Assembly (NCBI GenBank): GCA_946478755.1
Contig: CAMLDJ010000137.1
Coordinates: 1-13,625 of the forward strand
Length of the DNA stretch: 13,625 bases
Direction of reading: 5' to 3'
DNA from: an uncultured Pedobacter sp.
Lineage (GTDB): Bacteria > Bacteroidota > Bacteroidia > Sphingobacteriales > Sphingobacteriaceae
Each line of letters opens with the position of its first letter. Position 1 is the stretch's first letter. A program made the translations under genes and the position numbers. Under the pieces are notes generated by a model. It ran no database searches and was not told the origin of the DNA. It saw nothing but the letters and a program-made list of their open reading frames with translations. Below are positions 7,121 to 13,625 of the stretch, one piece after another.

Positions 7121-8212
7121 ATGAATTACCTCAAATTAACGCTTCTATTTTTATTTTATGCATCTGTTTCCTTCTCGCAGGAAAAGCAGGAGCGCATTTT
7201 TTATATCGTTGACAGCATTCCTGTTATTGAAGATCCAGACGAGGCTGACGTGCTTACTGAAGCGGATATCGATAAACTTGAAGTGGTCACTAACATGGAA
7301 AAAATCAGGGTCTTAGGTTATGAAGGCAAGGCTGATAAACTGCTTTTTGTGACCACTAAAGCTTATACAGCAAGGCCTAAAGCAATCAAACGTATCTCCA
7401 CCACAAAAAATATGGTTAAAACTCAGGGGTTATGGTATCTTAAAAATTCTGATCAACCTTATAACGGGAAATTCATCGATTATTTTATGAATGGGAAAAT
7501 TCAGGGAGAGGGGACTTTGAAGGATGGCAGGATTGATGGTGTAAGAACGGTTTATTATCCTAACGGAAACAAACATTACTTCTATACCTATTCCAACGGG
7601 ATTGAAAATGGTGCGTCAGAAACCTACTTCATTAATGGCAAATTGATGCAAAAAGGAAGTTTTGTTGATAAAAAGGAAGATGGGGTATGGCAGGAATATT
7701 ATTCAACCGGCAAATTAAAACGGGAATCTAGCTTTGTAGCTAATAAACAAGTCCTTAGTAAGGACGTCAGTAAATTTCATGCGTTGTTTTCGAAAGGCAT
7801 CACAGCTATGCGAGAAGGGGAATATGAGGCCGCAATCAAAAAGTTAGATGAGGCGATAAAATTAAATGCAGCGTATGCTGATGTATATTTCTATAGAGGT
7901 ACCGCAAAACTCAACACCTTTAATTTTGATGAGTCGATTGCAGATTTTAACCTGGCACTGGCACTCGAACCCTTGTATATGGAAGCTGTAAGCAACAGGG
8001 CATTTGCCAGGTTAAGAAAGTACGAATTTAAGGATGCCAGAACTTTGAGTAAGTCAAACGATGTAACCGTATGGGCAGCAAAAGATAAGGTACCAATTCC
8101 TAAGGAAGACCTAGATCAAATTTGTGCGGACTTACAACTGGGTTATGAACTTGGAGATCGTAAACCAGTAATTATTGATGCGATGAAACGTTATTGCAAT
8201 ACCGAAAAATAA
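7121..8212 (+). CDS. Secreted MORN_2-repeat and TPR protein with TonB-plug-like N-terminus
   Basis: The 363-residue product begins with a signal peptide (hydrophobic 5-18, likely cleavage after SFSQ). Residues 27-81 (YIVDSIPV, then LTEADIDKLEVV, then LLFVTTK) follow the layout of the plug-like segment of TonB-dependent receptors (V-D-G-x-P, D-I-E-x-I-E-V-L, V-I-x-I-T-T-K), but no barrel follows. Residues 114-205 contain at least three MORN_2-type repeats (YNGKFIDYFMNGKIQGEG; GVRTVYYPNGN; GVWQEYYSTGKLKRES), the pattern also used by proteins named YwqK-family antitoxins. Residues 222-305 form two to three TPRs (AAIKKLDEAIKLNAAYADVY; ESIADFNLALALEP). The C-terminus ends in ADLQLGYELGD, common in Bacteroidota TPR proteins. 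It probably acts in the periplasm or at the envelope as a protein-interaction scaffold. Base composition looks more AT-rich than the flanking enzymes. Confidence 0.82.
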   Translation: MNYLKLTLLFLFYASVSFSQEKQERIFYIVDSIPVIEDPDEADVLTEADIDKLEVVTNMEKIRVLGYEGKADKLLFVTTKAYTARPKAIKRISTTKNMVKTQGLWYLKNSDQPYNGKFIDYFMNGKIQGEGTLKDGRIDGVRTVYYPNGNKHYFYTYSNGIENGASETYFINGKLMQKGSFVDKKEDGVWQEYYSTGKLKRESSFVANKQVLSKDVSKFHALFSKGITAMREGEYEAAIKKLDEAIKLNAAYADVYFYRGTAKLNTFNFDESIADFNLALALEPLYMEAVSNRAFARLRKYEFKDARTLSKSNDVTVWAAKDKVPIPKEDLDQICADLQLGYELGDRKPVIIDAMKRYCNTEK

Positions 8213-8248
8213 AAGGCAGCATGCTAGGATGGACACATTTTTTATAGT

Positions 8249-8353
8249 ATGATGGAACTGAAATGCAGGTATTCATTGTTTAACCCAGCTGGCGTAGCTT
8301 TTGAAGCGGGCAGAATAAAGCTTGCCCGCATTCATGAGTTGATGAAATTATAA
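8249..8353 (+). CDS. Possible 34-residue small protein
   Basis: ATG at 8249 (a second ATG directly follows) opens 34 codons that read MMELKCRYSLFNPAGVAFEA and then GRIKLARIHELMKL, ending TAA at 8351-8353. Its stop is 9 bases before the ATG of the next small gene, as expected for a translated leader or a small operon partner. An in-frame TAG at 8225 blocks a longer version. Composition is protein-like (amphipathic, basic), but I recognise no family. It could also be the tail of a decayed gene. No clear ribosome site is seen, which is usual in this phylum. Confidence 0.35.
   Translation: MMELKCRYSLFNPAGVAFEAGRIKLARIHELMKL
8306..8329 (+). repeat. Perfect hairpin within the 34-codon ORF
   Basis: GCGGGCA (8306-8312) pairs fully with TGCCCGC (8323-8329) over a 10-base loop GAATAAAGCT. 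There is no T-tract, so it is not a simple terminator; it could shape translation of the downstream small gene or stabilise the mRNA. Confidence 0.5.
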
Positions 8354-8362
8354 CTCAAAGCG

Positions 8363-8551
8363 ATGATAACTCAGGGTAATAAAACTGATCTTAACGAATT
8401 AGCTATTAACGTAGTTAAAGGCGTAAACAAGGCGCTTCGTAAATTAGCGGAATCTTCTGCTGCCAATAACGAAAGTTTAATTGTTGGCGATAAAGACGGG
8501 AACGTTAAGTCTGTTCCAGCTAAAGAGCTGTTGAAAACACTGTCAAAATAA
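8363..8551 (+). CDS. Small hypothetical protein (62 aa)
   Basis: The product starts MITQGNKTDLNELAINVVKG, continues with a basic helix (NKALRKLAES, 22-31) and ends with LIVGDKDGNVKSVPAKELLK (39-58). The helix followed by a short beta-like segment of the form LIVxxxxGxVxxVxAKEL is one I associate with short Bacteroidota hypothetical proteins, possibly antitoxin-like, but no function can be assigned. It follows the 34-codon ORF by 9 bases and converges on the flavoprotein gene at 8570. No toxin-sized gene follows on the plus strand. Confidence 0.7.
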   Translation: MITQGNKTDLNELAINVVKGVNKALRKLAESSAANNESLIVGDKDGNVKSVPAKELLKTLSK

Positions 8552-8575
8552 CCTAGGCGGAACGAATAGCTAGGT
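8551..8575 (+). terminator. Possible bidirectional hairpin between converging genes
   Basis: ACCTAG (8551-8556) and CTAGGT (8570-8575) form a 6-bp stem with a 13-base loop spanning the junction of the two convergent genes. It lacks a T-tract; the assignment rests on position only. Confidence 0.25.
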
Positions 8576-9202
8576 ACCCAAATGTTCCGGCAATGGGATT
8601 TCCTGGCTGCTTTCATCGGCTATCGGATGCAATCTTCTGGTCTCTAACGGAACGATCCCGGACCATATCGGCAGTAGCTTATCTTCAGCCTCATCATTTG
8701 GCATTCCTTGCCGGATCTTGGCTGAGGCTTCACTAAGATCGAAAGCCAGCACCGCTGTTCTGCGGATTTCACTATCCGTTACCGGGCGGAGATAATTCCA
8801 ACTGCCAGGAGCAACCTTATTGATCAGCCATTCAAAGGAATCAAGCTTGTCCTGTGGCTGCTCTATTTTTTCAGCCCTGGCAAACAGCACCACAGACCGG
8901 TAATTTACAGAGTGACTCAGTGCTGATTTTGCAAGTACCAGGGCATCTGCCAGCATAACGCAAATACATACCGGGATACCTTTTTCCAACTCCCGGATGA
9001 AGTGACTGCCCACAGAACCATGAATGTATAACTTATTGTGATATCGTACAAAGGACGTTGGGATAGAATAGGGCTTGTTATCAGACGCATAGCTGATGGT
9101 GCAGAACAGTGCTTCATCCAAAATCGGATAAATCGTTTCGGCATCAAAATGCGCCCGTTTGGCGGCGCGACTCGGGATTAAATGGTTGGCGGCTTGTTCC
9201 AT
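8570..9202 (-). CDS. Pyridoxamine 5'-phosphate oxidase-fold flavoprotein (NimA-like)
   Basis: The 210-residue product matches the Pyridox_ox_2/NimA-like group: ALFCTISYASDNKPYSIPTS (31-50), LYIHGSVGSHFI (58-69), NYRSVVLFARAE (100-111), LRPVTDSEIRRTAVLAF (138-154) and IWSGIVPLE (179-187). The family folds as a split beta-barrel that binds FMN or related cofactors; members include nitroimidazole reductases and proteins of unknown substrate. An upstream ATG at 9232 would add 10 residues but lies inside a perfect palindrome (9219-9236), so 9202 is preferred. It is divergent from the MocR regulator gene, a frequent pairing that suggests regulation by it. Substrate (a B6 vitamer, a nitro compound or other) cannot be told from sequence. 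Confidence 0.88.
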   Translation of the reverse strand: MEQAANHLIPSRAAKRAHFDAETIYPILDEALFCTISYASDNKPYSIPTSFVRYHNKLYIHGSVGSHFIRELEKGIPVCICVMLADALVLAKSALSHSVNYRSVVLFARAEKIEQPQDKLDSFEWLINKVAPGSWNYLRPVTDSEIRRTAVLAFDLSEASAKIRQGMPNDEAEDKLLPIWSGIVPLETRRLHPIADESSQEIPLPEHLGT

Positions 9203-9218
9203 AGTTTTAAATTTTTTT

Positions 9219-9236
9219 ATAAATGTGTACATTTAT
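9219..9236. promoter_or_regulatory. Perfect 18-bp palindrome, candidate operator
   Basis: ATAAATGT-GT-ACATTTAT has 8-bp arms around a 2-base centre, in the divergent promoter region of the flavoprotein and MocR genes. Position and symmetry suit a dimeric regulator; binding by MocR is inferred. Confidence 0.5.
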
Positions 9237-9256
9237 TGGATGCTTTTAATCATCCA
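9237..9256. promoter_or_regulatory. Second adjacent dyad in the divergent region
   Basis: TGGATG (9237-9242) and CATCCA (9251-9256) form 6-bp arms with an 8-base centre. It directly abuts the palindrome at 9219-9236, so two dyads fill most of the gap between the two genes. Confidence 0.4.
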
Positions 9257-9281
9257 CTTTTTACAAAACAGGTAGTCCGGT

Positions 9282-10751
9282 ATGCATTCCTTTTTTTCTA
9301 GCTTAAGTCTCAATAGATCCCTTTCCAGGCCGGTGTACTTCCAATTGGCCGAACAACTGATCAGTGCCATTAAAGCGGGTGTTTTGCAGCCCTTAACGCG
9401 CTTACCTGGTTCACGGCAGTTGGCAGAGCTGCTTGATGTACACCGCAAAACCGTCATCCGCGCCTACGATGACCTGCTGGCGCAGGGCTGGCTGGAAAGT
9501 AAAACCGGAAGTGGTACTTATGTTGCGCGGCATTTGCCGCTTGTTAAACCCGGAGAGTTCAGGAAAGAACCGCAGGCGGCGGATCCGGTAGGGCTGGCCG
9601 GTTTTAAGTTCCAGACGGCCGCTCATTTAGACCGCGAATTTGTTAAAGCAGGCAGTACGTATCACCTGGACGACGGCTTTCCGGATCCCCGTTTAGCACC
9701 GCTGCAGGACTTATCCAGAGCCTACCGTACACAACTCATTATGGGAAATACGTATCACCGCCTGGGTTATGAGGAGCCACAGGGATCCACATGGCTTAGG
9801 GAGGAGCTGGCTATCCATTTGTATGACACCAGGGGGATGAAAGTAAGGAAAGAGAATATCCTGATCACACGCGGTACCGTGATGGGCTTGTATCTGGCTT
9901 GCACCGGACTGCTCCAACCAGGTGATCGCGTGGTAGCGGGTGCTCCCGGCTGGTCAACTGCTCATGCGAATTTTGCGCAGGCAGGTGTCAGTCTGATACA
10001 AATAGCGGTCGACGAATTCGGACTTCAGACAGACGAGCTGGAACAAGTTTGTAAGAAACAGAAGGTACGAATGGTTTATCTGACCTCGCATCATCATTAT
10101 CCTACCACGGTAAGCCTGCGTGCTGAGCGGCGTATCCAGTTGTTGCAGCTGTCCCTAAAATATGGCTTTATTATTTTTGAAGACGATTACGATTACGACT
10201 TTCATTACCTGAACAAGCCACTATCACCACTCGCCAGTGCAGATGAAGCAGGCATGGTGCTCTATTGCGGCTCTTTTACCAAAGCGATTTCACCCGCCTT
10301 TCGGGTAGGCTACCTCGTAGGTTCAGCCGATGTGATACAGCACCTGGGTAAATTACGGCGCATCATCGACCGTCAGGGGGATACCATGCTGGATAATGCG
10401 ATGGCTGATTTACTGCAAAATGGCATCATTCAGCGGCATCTGCGTAAATCACTTCGTGTGTACCGGCAAAGACGGGATCTGTTCTGCAATTTGCTGCAAA
10501 GCGAGTTAAACAACTGGCTAAGTTTTCAGCTGCCAGAAGGGGGCATGTCTGTCTGGGCAAAATTCGACCCTTCTGTTGACCTCCAGAAACTTGCCATTAA
10601 GGCCCGGCAAAAGGATCTGTATTTCTCAGATGGACGCATTCATGATTTGCCATTTCAACAGGCAAACGCAACGCGACTCGGATTTGCCTCCTCAACTCCT
10701 GATGAGTTAACACAGTGTATCGCTATCCTGAAGGGCTTGTTGAAGCGTTAA
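9282..10751 (+). CDS. MocR/PdxR-type regulator: GntR wHTH fused to class I aminotransferase fold
   Basis: In the 489-residue product, residues 15-85 form a GntR winged helix (PVYFQLAEQLISAIKAGVL; LPGSRQLAELLDVHRKTVIR; QGWLESKTGSGTYV). Residues 120-485 form a fold-type I PLP domain: TRGTVMGLYLACTGLLQPGD (197-216), TSHHHYPTTVSL (268-279, the TPSHQFPTG-like block), EDDYDYDFHY (300-309) and SFTKAISPAFRVGY (331-344) with K334 as the expected PLP Schiff-base lysine. Members sense pyridoxal phosphate or amino compounds and regulate adjacent genes, often B6 synthesis (PdxR) or GABA use (GabR). Usual length is 450-500, so it is complete. The flavoprotein gene is divergent, with two dyads between, and is the obvious target. 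It converges with the aldo/keto reductase, 12 bases apart. Confidence 0.93.
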   Translation: MHSFFSSLSLNRSLSRPVYFQLAEQLISAIKAGVLQPLTRLPGSRQLAELLDVHRKTVIRAYDDLLAQGWLESKTGSGTYVARHLPLVKPGEFRKEPQAADPVGLAGFKFQTAAHLDREFVKAGSTYHLDDGFPDPRLAPLQDLSRAYRTQLIMGNTYHRLGYEEPQGSTWLREELAIHLYDTRGMKVRKENILITRGTVMGLYLACTGLLQPGDRVVAGAPGWSTAHANFAQAGVSLIQIAVDEFGLQTDELEQVCKKQKVRMVYLTSHHHYPTTVSLRAERRIQLLQLSLKYGFIIFEDDYDYDFHYLNKPLSPLASADEAGMVLYCGSFTKAISPAFRVGYLVGSADVIQHLGKLRRIIDRQGDTMLDNAMADLLQNGIIQRHLRKSLRVYRQRRDLFCNLLQSELNNWLSFQLPEGGMSVWAKFDPSVDLQKLAIKARQKDLYFSDGRIHDLPFQQANATRLGFASSTPDELTQCIAILKGLLKR

Positions 10752-10763
10752 AAATTTCGTGCT

Positions 10764-11759
10764 TTACCTGGACAAACTCAGTTCATTTAAATGCGCTGTG
10801 ATCTGATCAATTTCTTCCTGGCTTAAGCGGATATCGGCAGCAGCGGCATTGTTTATAGCTTGCTGCGCATTCCTGGCTCCGGCCAGGGCAATCGTTATAC
10901 CTGGCTGCTCAATGGTCCATTTAAGCACCAGTTGACTTAAGCTGGCATTCTTTTCTTCGGCGATTGGTAAGATCTTTTCAAGGAAGGCATTCACTTTTTG
11001 CAGGTTCTCATCCTTAAAGAAATAAATACCTGCACGATGATCGTCTGCCGCGAATTTATAGCCTGGTTTCATTTTTCCCGTTAAAAGACCGCGCTCGAGC
11101 GGACTATACGCAAGGATCGATTTGCCTTTTTCAACGCAGTAAGGAACGGTTTCTTTTTCGATGTCCCGCTTTACCATGCTGTAAGGAACCTGGTTCGACA
11201 CCAGATTAAGGTACTGCGCAGCCTCCTCCATTTGTGCCGCATCATAATTACAAACACCTGCATGGCGCACTTTTCCCTGTTCGATCAATCTCGCAACTGC
11301 CTCCATGCTTTCCTGGATAGGAGTAGTGGTGTCTGGCCAGTGGATCTGATACAGGTCTATATAGTCGGTACCAAGTCTTTTCAGACTGTGTTCACATTCT
11401 TTGATGATGCTTTCTTTACCTGCATATTTATAGATGTCAATGGCCTTGCCGCTGTTGTCCTTACTGTGCATGGCCAGGTTGCCCTTTTCCAGGTCCCAGC
11501 GCATTCCAAATTTTGTAAGGATCTGTACCTTGTCGCGCTGGATATCTTTGATCGCTTCACCAACAATTTCCTCGCTAAGGCCCTGGCCATAAATTGGAGC
11601 AGTGTCGATGGAAGTCACCCCGGCATGATAAGCTTCCTTGATGGCATTAATGGCTTCCCCTCTTTCTGTACCACCCCACATCCATCCTCCGGCTGCCCAG
11701 GCGCCAAAAGTGATCACTGATAATTCAAGATTGCTATCGGCTAATTTTCTGTATTCCAT
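10764..11759 (-). CDS. Aldo/keto reductase
   Basis: The 331-residue product has the NAD(P)H-dependent (beta/alpha)8 fold. The catalytic tetrad is visible: D52 and Y57 in IDTAPIYGQG, K83 in LTKFG and H140 in YQIHW. Also present are GKVRHAGVCNY (cofactor loop), SNQVPYS, and AYSPLERGLLTGK. Such enzymes reduce aldehydes and ketones to alcohols. Neighbouring PLP-related genes make a pyridoxal reductase-like activity (as reported for AKRs such as E. coli PdxI) conceivable, but no sequence feature proves it. The gene has its own excellent Bacteroidota promoter upstream (11777-11807) and is therefore probably a single transcript, separate from the convergent MocR gene. Confidence 0.92.
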   Translation of the reverse strand: MEYRKLADSNLELSVITFGAWAAGGWMWGGTERGEAINAIKEAYHAGVTSIDTAPIYGQGLSEEIVGEAIKDIQRDKVQILTKFGMRWDLEKGNLAMHSKDNSGKAIDIYKYAGKESIIKECEHSLKRLGTDYIDLYQIHWPDTTTPIQESMEAVARLIEQGKVRHAGVCNYDAAQMEEAAQYLNLVSNQVPYSMVKRDIEKETVPYCVEKGKSILAYSPLERGLLTGKMKPGYKFAADDHRAGIYFFKDENLQKVNAFLEKILPIAEEKNASLSQLVLKWTIEQPGITIALAGARNAQQAINNAAAADIRLSQEEIDQITAHLNELSLSR

Positions 11760-11776
11760 AAAAAAATAATGTAGTT

Positions 11777-11807
11777 CAAAAATACGGTTTAAGTGCTTAC
11801 TTACAAA
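11777..11807 (-). promoter_or_regulatory. Consensus Bacteroidota promoter of the aldo/keto reductase
   Basis: On the minus strand TTTG (11804-11807), exactly 19 bases, then TATTTTTG (11777-11784) match TTTG-N19-TAnnTTTG at every fixed base. Initiation would lie about 10 bases before the ATG at 11759, giving a very short leader. Confidence 0.8.
11790..11803. promoter_or_regulatory. Dyad inside the promoter spacer, candidate operator
   Basis: TAAGT-GCTT-ACTTA is a perfect inverted repeat (5-bp arms) lying entirely between the -33 and -7 elements, an ideal place for a repressor. The protein that might bind it is not identifiable here. Confidence 0.4.
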
Positions 11808-11911
11808 TGAACCCGAAGTTTTGTTTGATAACGTTAATGCTACATGGCGGCTTAATGCGGTGTACCTATAACGCCACTTAACCTAGGCCAAACGAGGCCA
11901 GGATAATAAAT

Positions 11912-11950
11912 AGCCCGGTAAAAACCCGCTCCTGAGGCTTTTACAGGGCT
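11912..11950 (-). terminator. Intrinsic-type terminator of the AhpD-like gene
   Basis: AGCCCGGTAAAA (11912-11923) pairs with TTTTACAGGGCT (11939-11950) over 12 positions with one mismatch and a 15-base loop. It lies 16 bases past the AhpD-like stop codon. On the minus strand the inner loop side carries GGGTTTTT and the stem is followed by ATTTATT. Confidence 0.6.
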
Positions 11951-11966
11951 GTCTGACATTCCAGTA

Positions 11967-12401
11967 CTAAGCAGGAATCAGGTTGGTTGAGATGCCAATC
12001 CTGTTCCATACATTTATGGTAATGATGGCTAAGATCACCTGCGCAAGGTAGGTTTCTTCCAGTACTTTAGCAGCTTGCACATAAGTTTCATCTTTAACAT
12101 GGCCACCAATCAGTGTAACTTCTTCTGTCAGGGCCAGTATTGCCCGCTCTTCCTCTGAGAAATATGGAGTGCTGCGCCAGGCATTGAGTGCATAAATGCG
12201 TTGTTCGGTCTCTCCGGCTTTACGGGCCTCTTTGGTATGCATATCAATGCAAAATGCACAGGCATTTATCTGGGAAGCTCTGATTTTAATCAGGTCTTTA
12301 TGTGTTCTCGTCAATGGTGTGCTTTCAATAAATTTTTCCAGTCCAAGAACCGCTTTGTATCCGGCAGGTTCTAATTCGTCAATTTTAATTCGTGTTTTCA
12401 T
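11967..12401 (-). CDS. Carboxymuconolactone decarboxylase family / AhpD-like alkylhydroperoxidase
   Basis: The 144-residue product carries the AhpD core: IKIRASQINACAFCIDMHTK (38-57), with C48 and C51 as the CxxC pair and H55 downstream, the redox centre of the EXnCXXCXXXH type. Then follow EARKAGETEQRIYAL (58-72) and EEERAILALTEEVT. Such small all-helical proteins form oligomers and reduce peroxides with thiol donors; many single-domain members have no proven substrate. The gene has a TAATTTTG box 32 bases upstream and a terminator downstream, so it looks like a single-gene unit. Confidence 0.92.
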   Translation of the reverse strand: MKTRIKIDELEPAGYKAVLGLEKFIESTPLTRTHKDLIKIRASQINACAFCIDMHTKEARKAGETEQRIYALNAWRSTPYFSEEERAILALTEEVTLIGGHVKDETYVQAAKVLEETYLAQVILAIITINVWNRIGISTNLIPA

Positions 12402-12644
12402 TTCTTAAAAATTTATAAGATTATTTCTAACACAAAATTACCGCAATGCGCTTGCTCCTGAATATACCAATTCCAAAATAAAGGGTAGTCCAGCGAACCT
12501 ACCGACATAGTTACCCGACCGTTGTTCATCATGTTTCTACCCTTGCCTTTTTCAAGTCATGTCTCCACCATTTCCGCGCCAACGCGGCATAGCAGTTCGG
12601 TATTGTAGTGAATTTGTGCATGATGGGTATCATTAACTACCGAC
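12402..12644. other. 243-base intergenic region with small inverted repeats
   Basis: Besides the promoter box it holds AAGGGTAG (12481-12488) with CTACCCTT (12537-12544), a perfect 8-bp inverted repeat with a 48-base loop. It also holds a tight hairpin CCGCG-CCAA-CGCGG (12574-12587). No ORF of note and no typical terminator for the upstream metallohydrolase gene were seen. Confidence 0.4.
12433..12440 (-). promoter_or_regulatory. Candidate -7 box of the AhpD-like gene
   Basis: The minus strand reads TAATTTTG, an exact TAnnTTTG match 31 bases before the ATG at 12401. No convincing -33 TTTG was seen at the proper spacing. Confidence 0.4.
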
Positions 12645-13625
12645 TTACTGCAAATAAAACGTCTGGCTGAAAGCTCCGTTCGCGGCAGTGTCCCAGGCTT
12701 CCAGGCGCAGCCATTTCCGGCCTTTCAGCGTCGGATGGAAATGAAATTGCTGCTCACCGAAGGCTTTGGTATCCGTCAGATCTATCTTTTCCCGATATAC
12801 CTTTTCCCCATCACCTGTTATGATCTCTATAAAATTCATAGGGAAAGTCCAACTCAGTTTTAAGCGTATGTCGGCTGTACCATCCGCATTCAGCTTCAGC
12901 GTTTCCCCGGATAGCTTGCCATTTATCTTCAGCTCATGCATCAGTACTTCTCCGGTTGTGCCGAAGAATTTACCACCTTGCATGGCGTCCAGTACGGGTT
13001 TCCAGCCCTCCCTGTATTTTGGCAGATGATCCAGCATCAGGTAATTGACGTTCATATGGGCATACATCTCATTCTCTTGCGAGATGGTAAACAGATCGGC
13101 CTCCGTGATCATGGTCTTCTTTTCGCCCCAATTGTTCATATCGTCCAGCAGGTCGAGTGCCCGATTGCCAAGGCGGGGCTGCGAGAGATCCGCGGGCATG
13201 GCTTTCCAGGCAGCCCCCATAAAGCGGTCTGATTTAAAGAAATCTTCCTGGTTATAGCTATCAGGCGCGTTTACCGATCCCTTTGTACGGGCATGTGCCG
13301 TCCAGGCCAGCCCTTGCTCTTCCTCCAGCAACTTCAGCATGTCGTCCTTATCCCCGATATGATAAACCTTGCCAAAACCAGGTTTGTTTTCTACGAAAGG
13401 GACGTTCTTCTTTCTCGACATGATCCAATAGACGGGCTTGGGGAAGATCTCCAGCCAGTGGCCGCCGAAGAACTCGTTCGGCTCTTCTCCCGGCATGAGC
13501 AGAAATTCGCTGTCCGACAGGCGTTCACATTGCTCAAATAGTGCCTTCAGTTCCCGGAGCCGAAGCGAATCGGGGCCTTTAGGATGAGCGGTATAGTGAA
13601 ATTCTGCGAGGTGGACCATATCGAC
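12645..13625 (-). CDS. C-terminal part of a PHP-like / CehA-McbA-type metallohydrolase (5' end outside window)
   Basis: The frame stays open through the window edge (two codons, V and D, precede the ATG at 13617-13619), so that ATG is probably internal and the N-terminus is cut off. Counting from that Met, visible likely metal ligands are E6/H8 in LAEFHYT, GEEPNEFFGGHW (44-55, H54) and AHARTKG (108-114, H109). Near the middle, WKPVLDAMQGGKFFGTTGEV resembles the W-x-x-L-x-x-G-x-x-F-x-T-G block of CehA/McbA-type PHP metallohydrolases, followed by a beta-rich C-terminal domain (LKINGKLSGETLKLNADGTA and on). Activity on a phosphoester or carbamate is a family-level guess; relatives in Bacteroidota are usually large secreted proteins of unknown substrate. 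It reads toward the AhpD-like gene, 243 bases away. Confidence 0.6.
   Translation of the reverse strand, partial: VDMVHLAEFHYTAHPKGPDSLRLRELKALFEQCERLSDSEFLLMPGEEPNEFFGGHWLEIFPKPVYWIMSRKKNVPFVENKPGFGKVYHIGDKDDMLKLLEEEQGLAWTAHARTKGSVNAPDSYNQEDFFKSDRFMGAAWKAMPADLSQPRLGNRALDLLDDMNNWGEKKTMITEADLFTISQENEMYAHMNVNYLMLDHLPKYREGWKPVLDAMQGGKFFGTTGEVLMHELKINGKLSGETLKLNADGTADIRLKLSWTFPMNFIEIITGDGEKVYREKIDLTDTKAFGEQQFHFHPTLKGRKWLRLEAWDTAANGAFSQTFYLQ

Noticed and set aside
7121..8212. Calling the MORN/TPR gene a YwqK antitoxin
   Set aside because: The MORN_2 pattern matches that name, but the protein is secreted, has extra domains and no toxin neighbour, so an antitoxin role is not supported.
11232..11720. 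Plus-strand ORF of 162 codons opposite the aldo/keto reductase
   Set aside because: The reductase on the other strand has a full catalytic tetrad and a consensus promoter; the antisense frame shows no family motif.
8549..11895. Imperfect 17-base direct repeat TAACCTAGGCnnAACGA at 8549-8565 and 11879-11895, flanking the flavoprotein, MocR and reductase genes
   Set aside because: 15 of 17 matching bases is a level expected by chance several times in a window this size, and there is no integrase or other mobile-element sign. Only conservation as a boundary in relatives would revive it.

Overview
The window most likely comes from a Bacteroidota genome of the Sphingobacteriaceae type (Pedobacter or Mucilaginibacter are the best guesses). 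This is inferred from the protein flavour (MORN_2/TPR lipoprotein-like secreted proteins, MocR regulators, a CehA/McbA-like metallohydrolase) and from several upstream regions with the Bacteroidota promoter box TAnnTTTG. One of these, before the aldo/keto reductase, is a full TTTG-N19-TAnnTTTG promoter. No rRNA, tRNA, CRISPR array or insertion sequence was seen.

Left part (1-4500, all minus strand): a PD-(D/E)XK nuclease/transposase of the Rpn type runs off the left edge. After a 300-base gap come two genes 16 bases apart, transcribed in the order FAD-dependent phytoene-dehydrogenase-like oxidoreductase then a YeiH-type membrane exporter. Just upstream of the oxidoreductase lie a small intact ORF and the apparent central fragment of a larger protein family. 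I read these as the remains of a two-gene module, possibly toxin-antitoxin-like.

Middle part (4597-8551): a large MscS/MscK-like mechanosensitive channel with a signal peptide and a coiled-coil periplasmic region (minus) faces a secreted protein with a TonB-plug-like N-terminus, MORN_2 repeats and TPRs (plus). Behind the latter are two very short plus-strand ORFs (34 and 62 codons) with a perfect 7-bp hairpin in the first.

Right part (8570-13625): a NimA-like pyridoxamine-phosphate-oxidase-fold flavoprotein (minus) is divergent from a MocR/PdxR-type regulator (plus). The region between them carries two adjacent perfect dyads, good operator candidates. The MocR gene converges on an aldo/keto reductase that has its own strong promoter with a dyad in the spacer. 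An AhpD-like carboxymuconolactone decarboxylase family protein with its own terminator follows, and the C-terminal part of a PHP-like metallohydrolase runs off the right edge. PLP-binding regulator, PNPOx-fold protein and aldo/keto reductase together could serve vitamin B6 salvage or detoxification of reactive compounds; this is inference.
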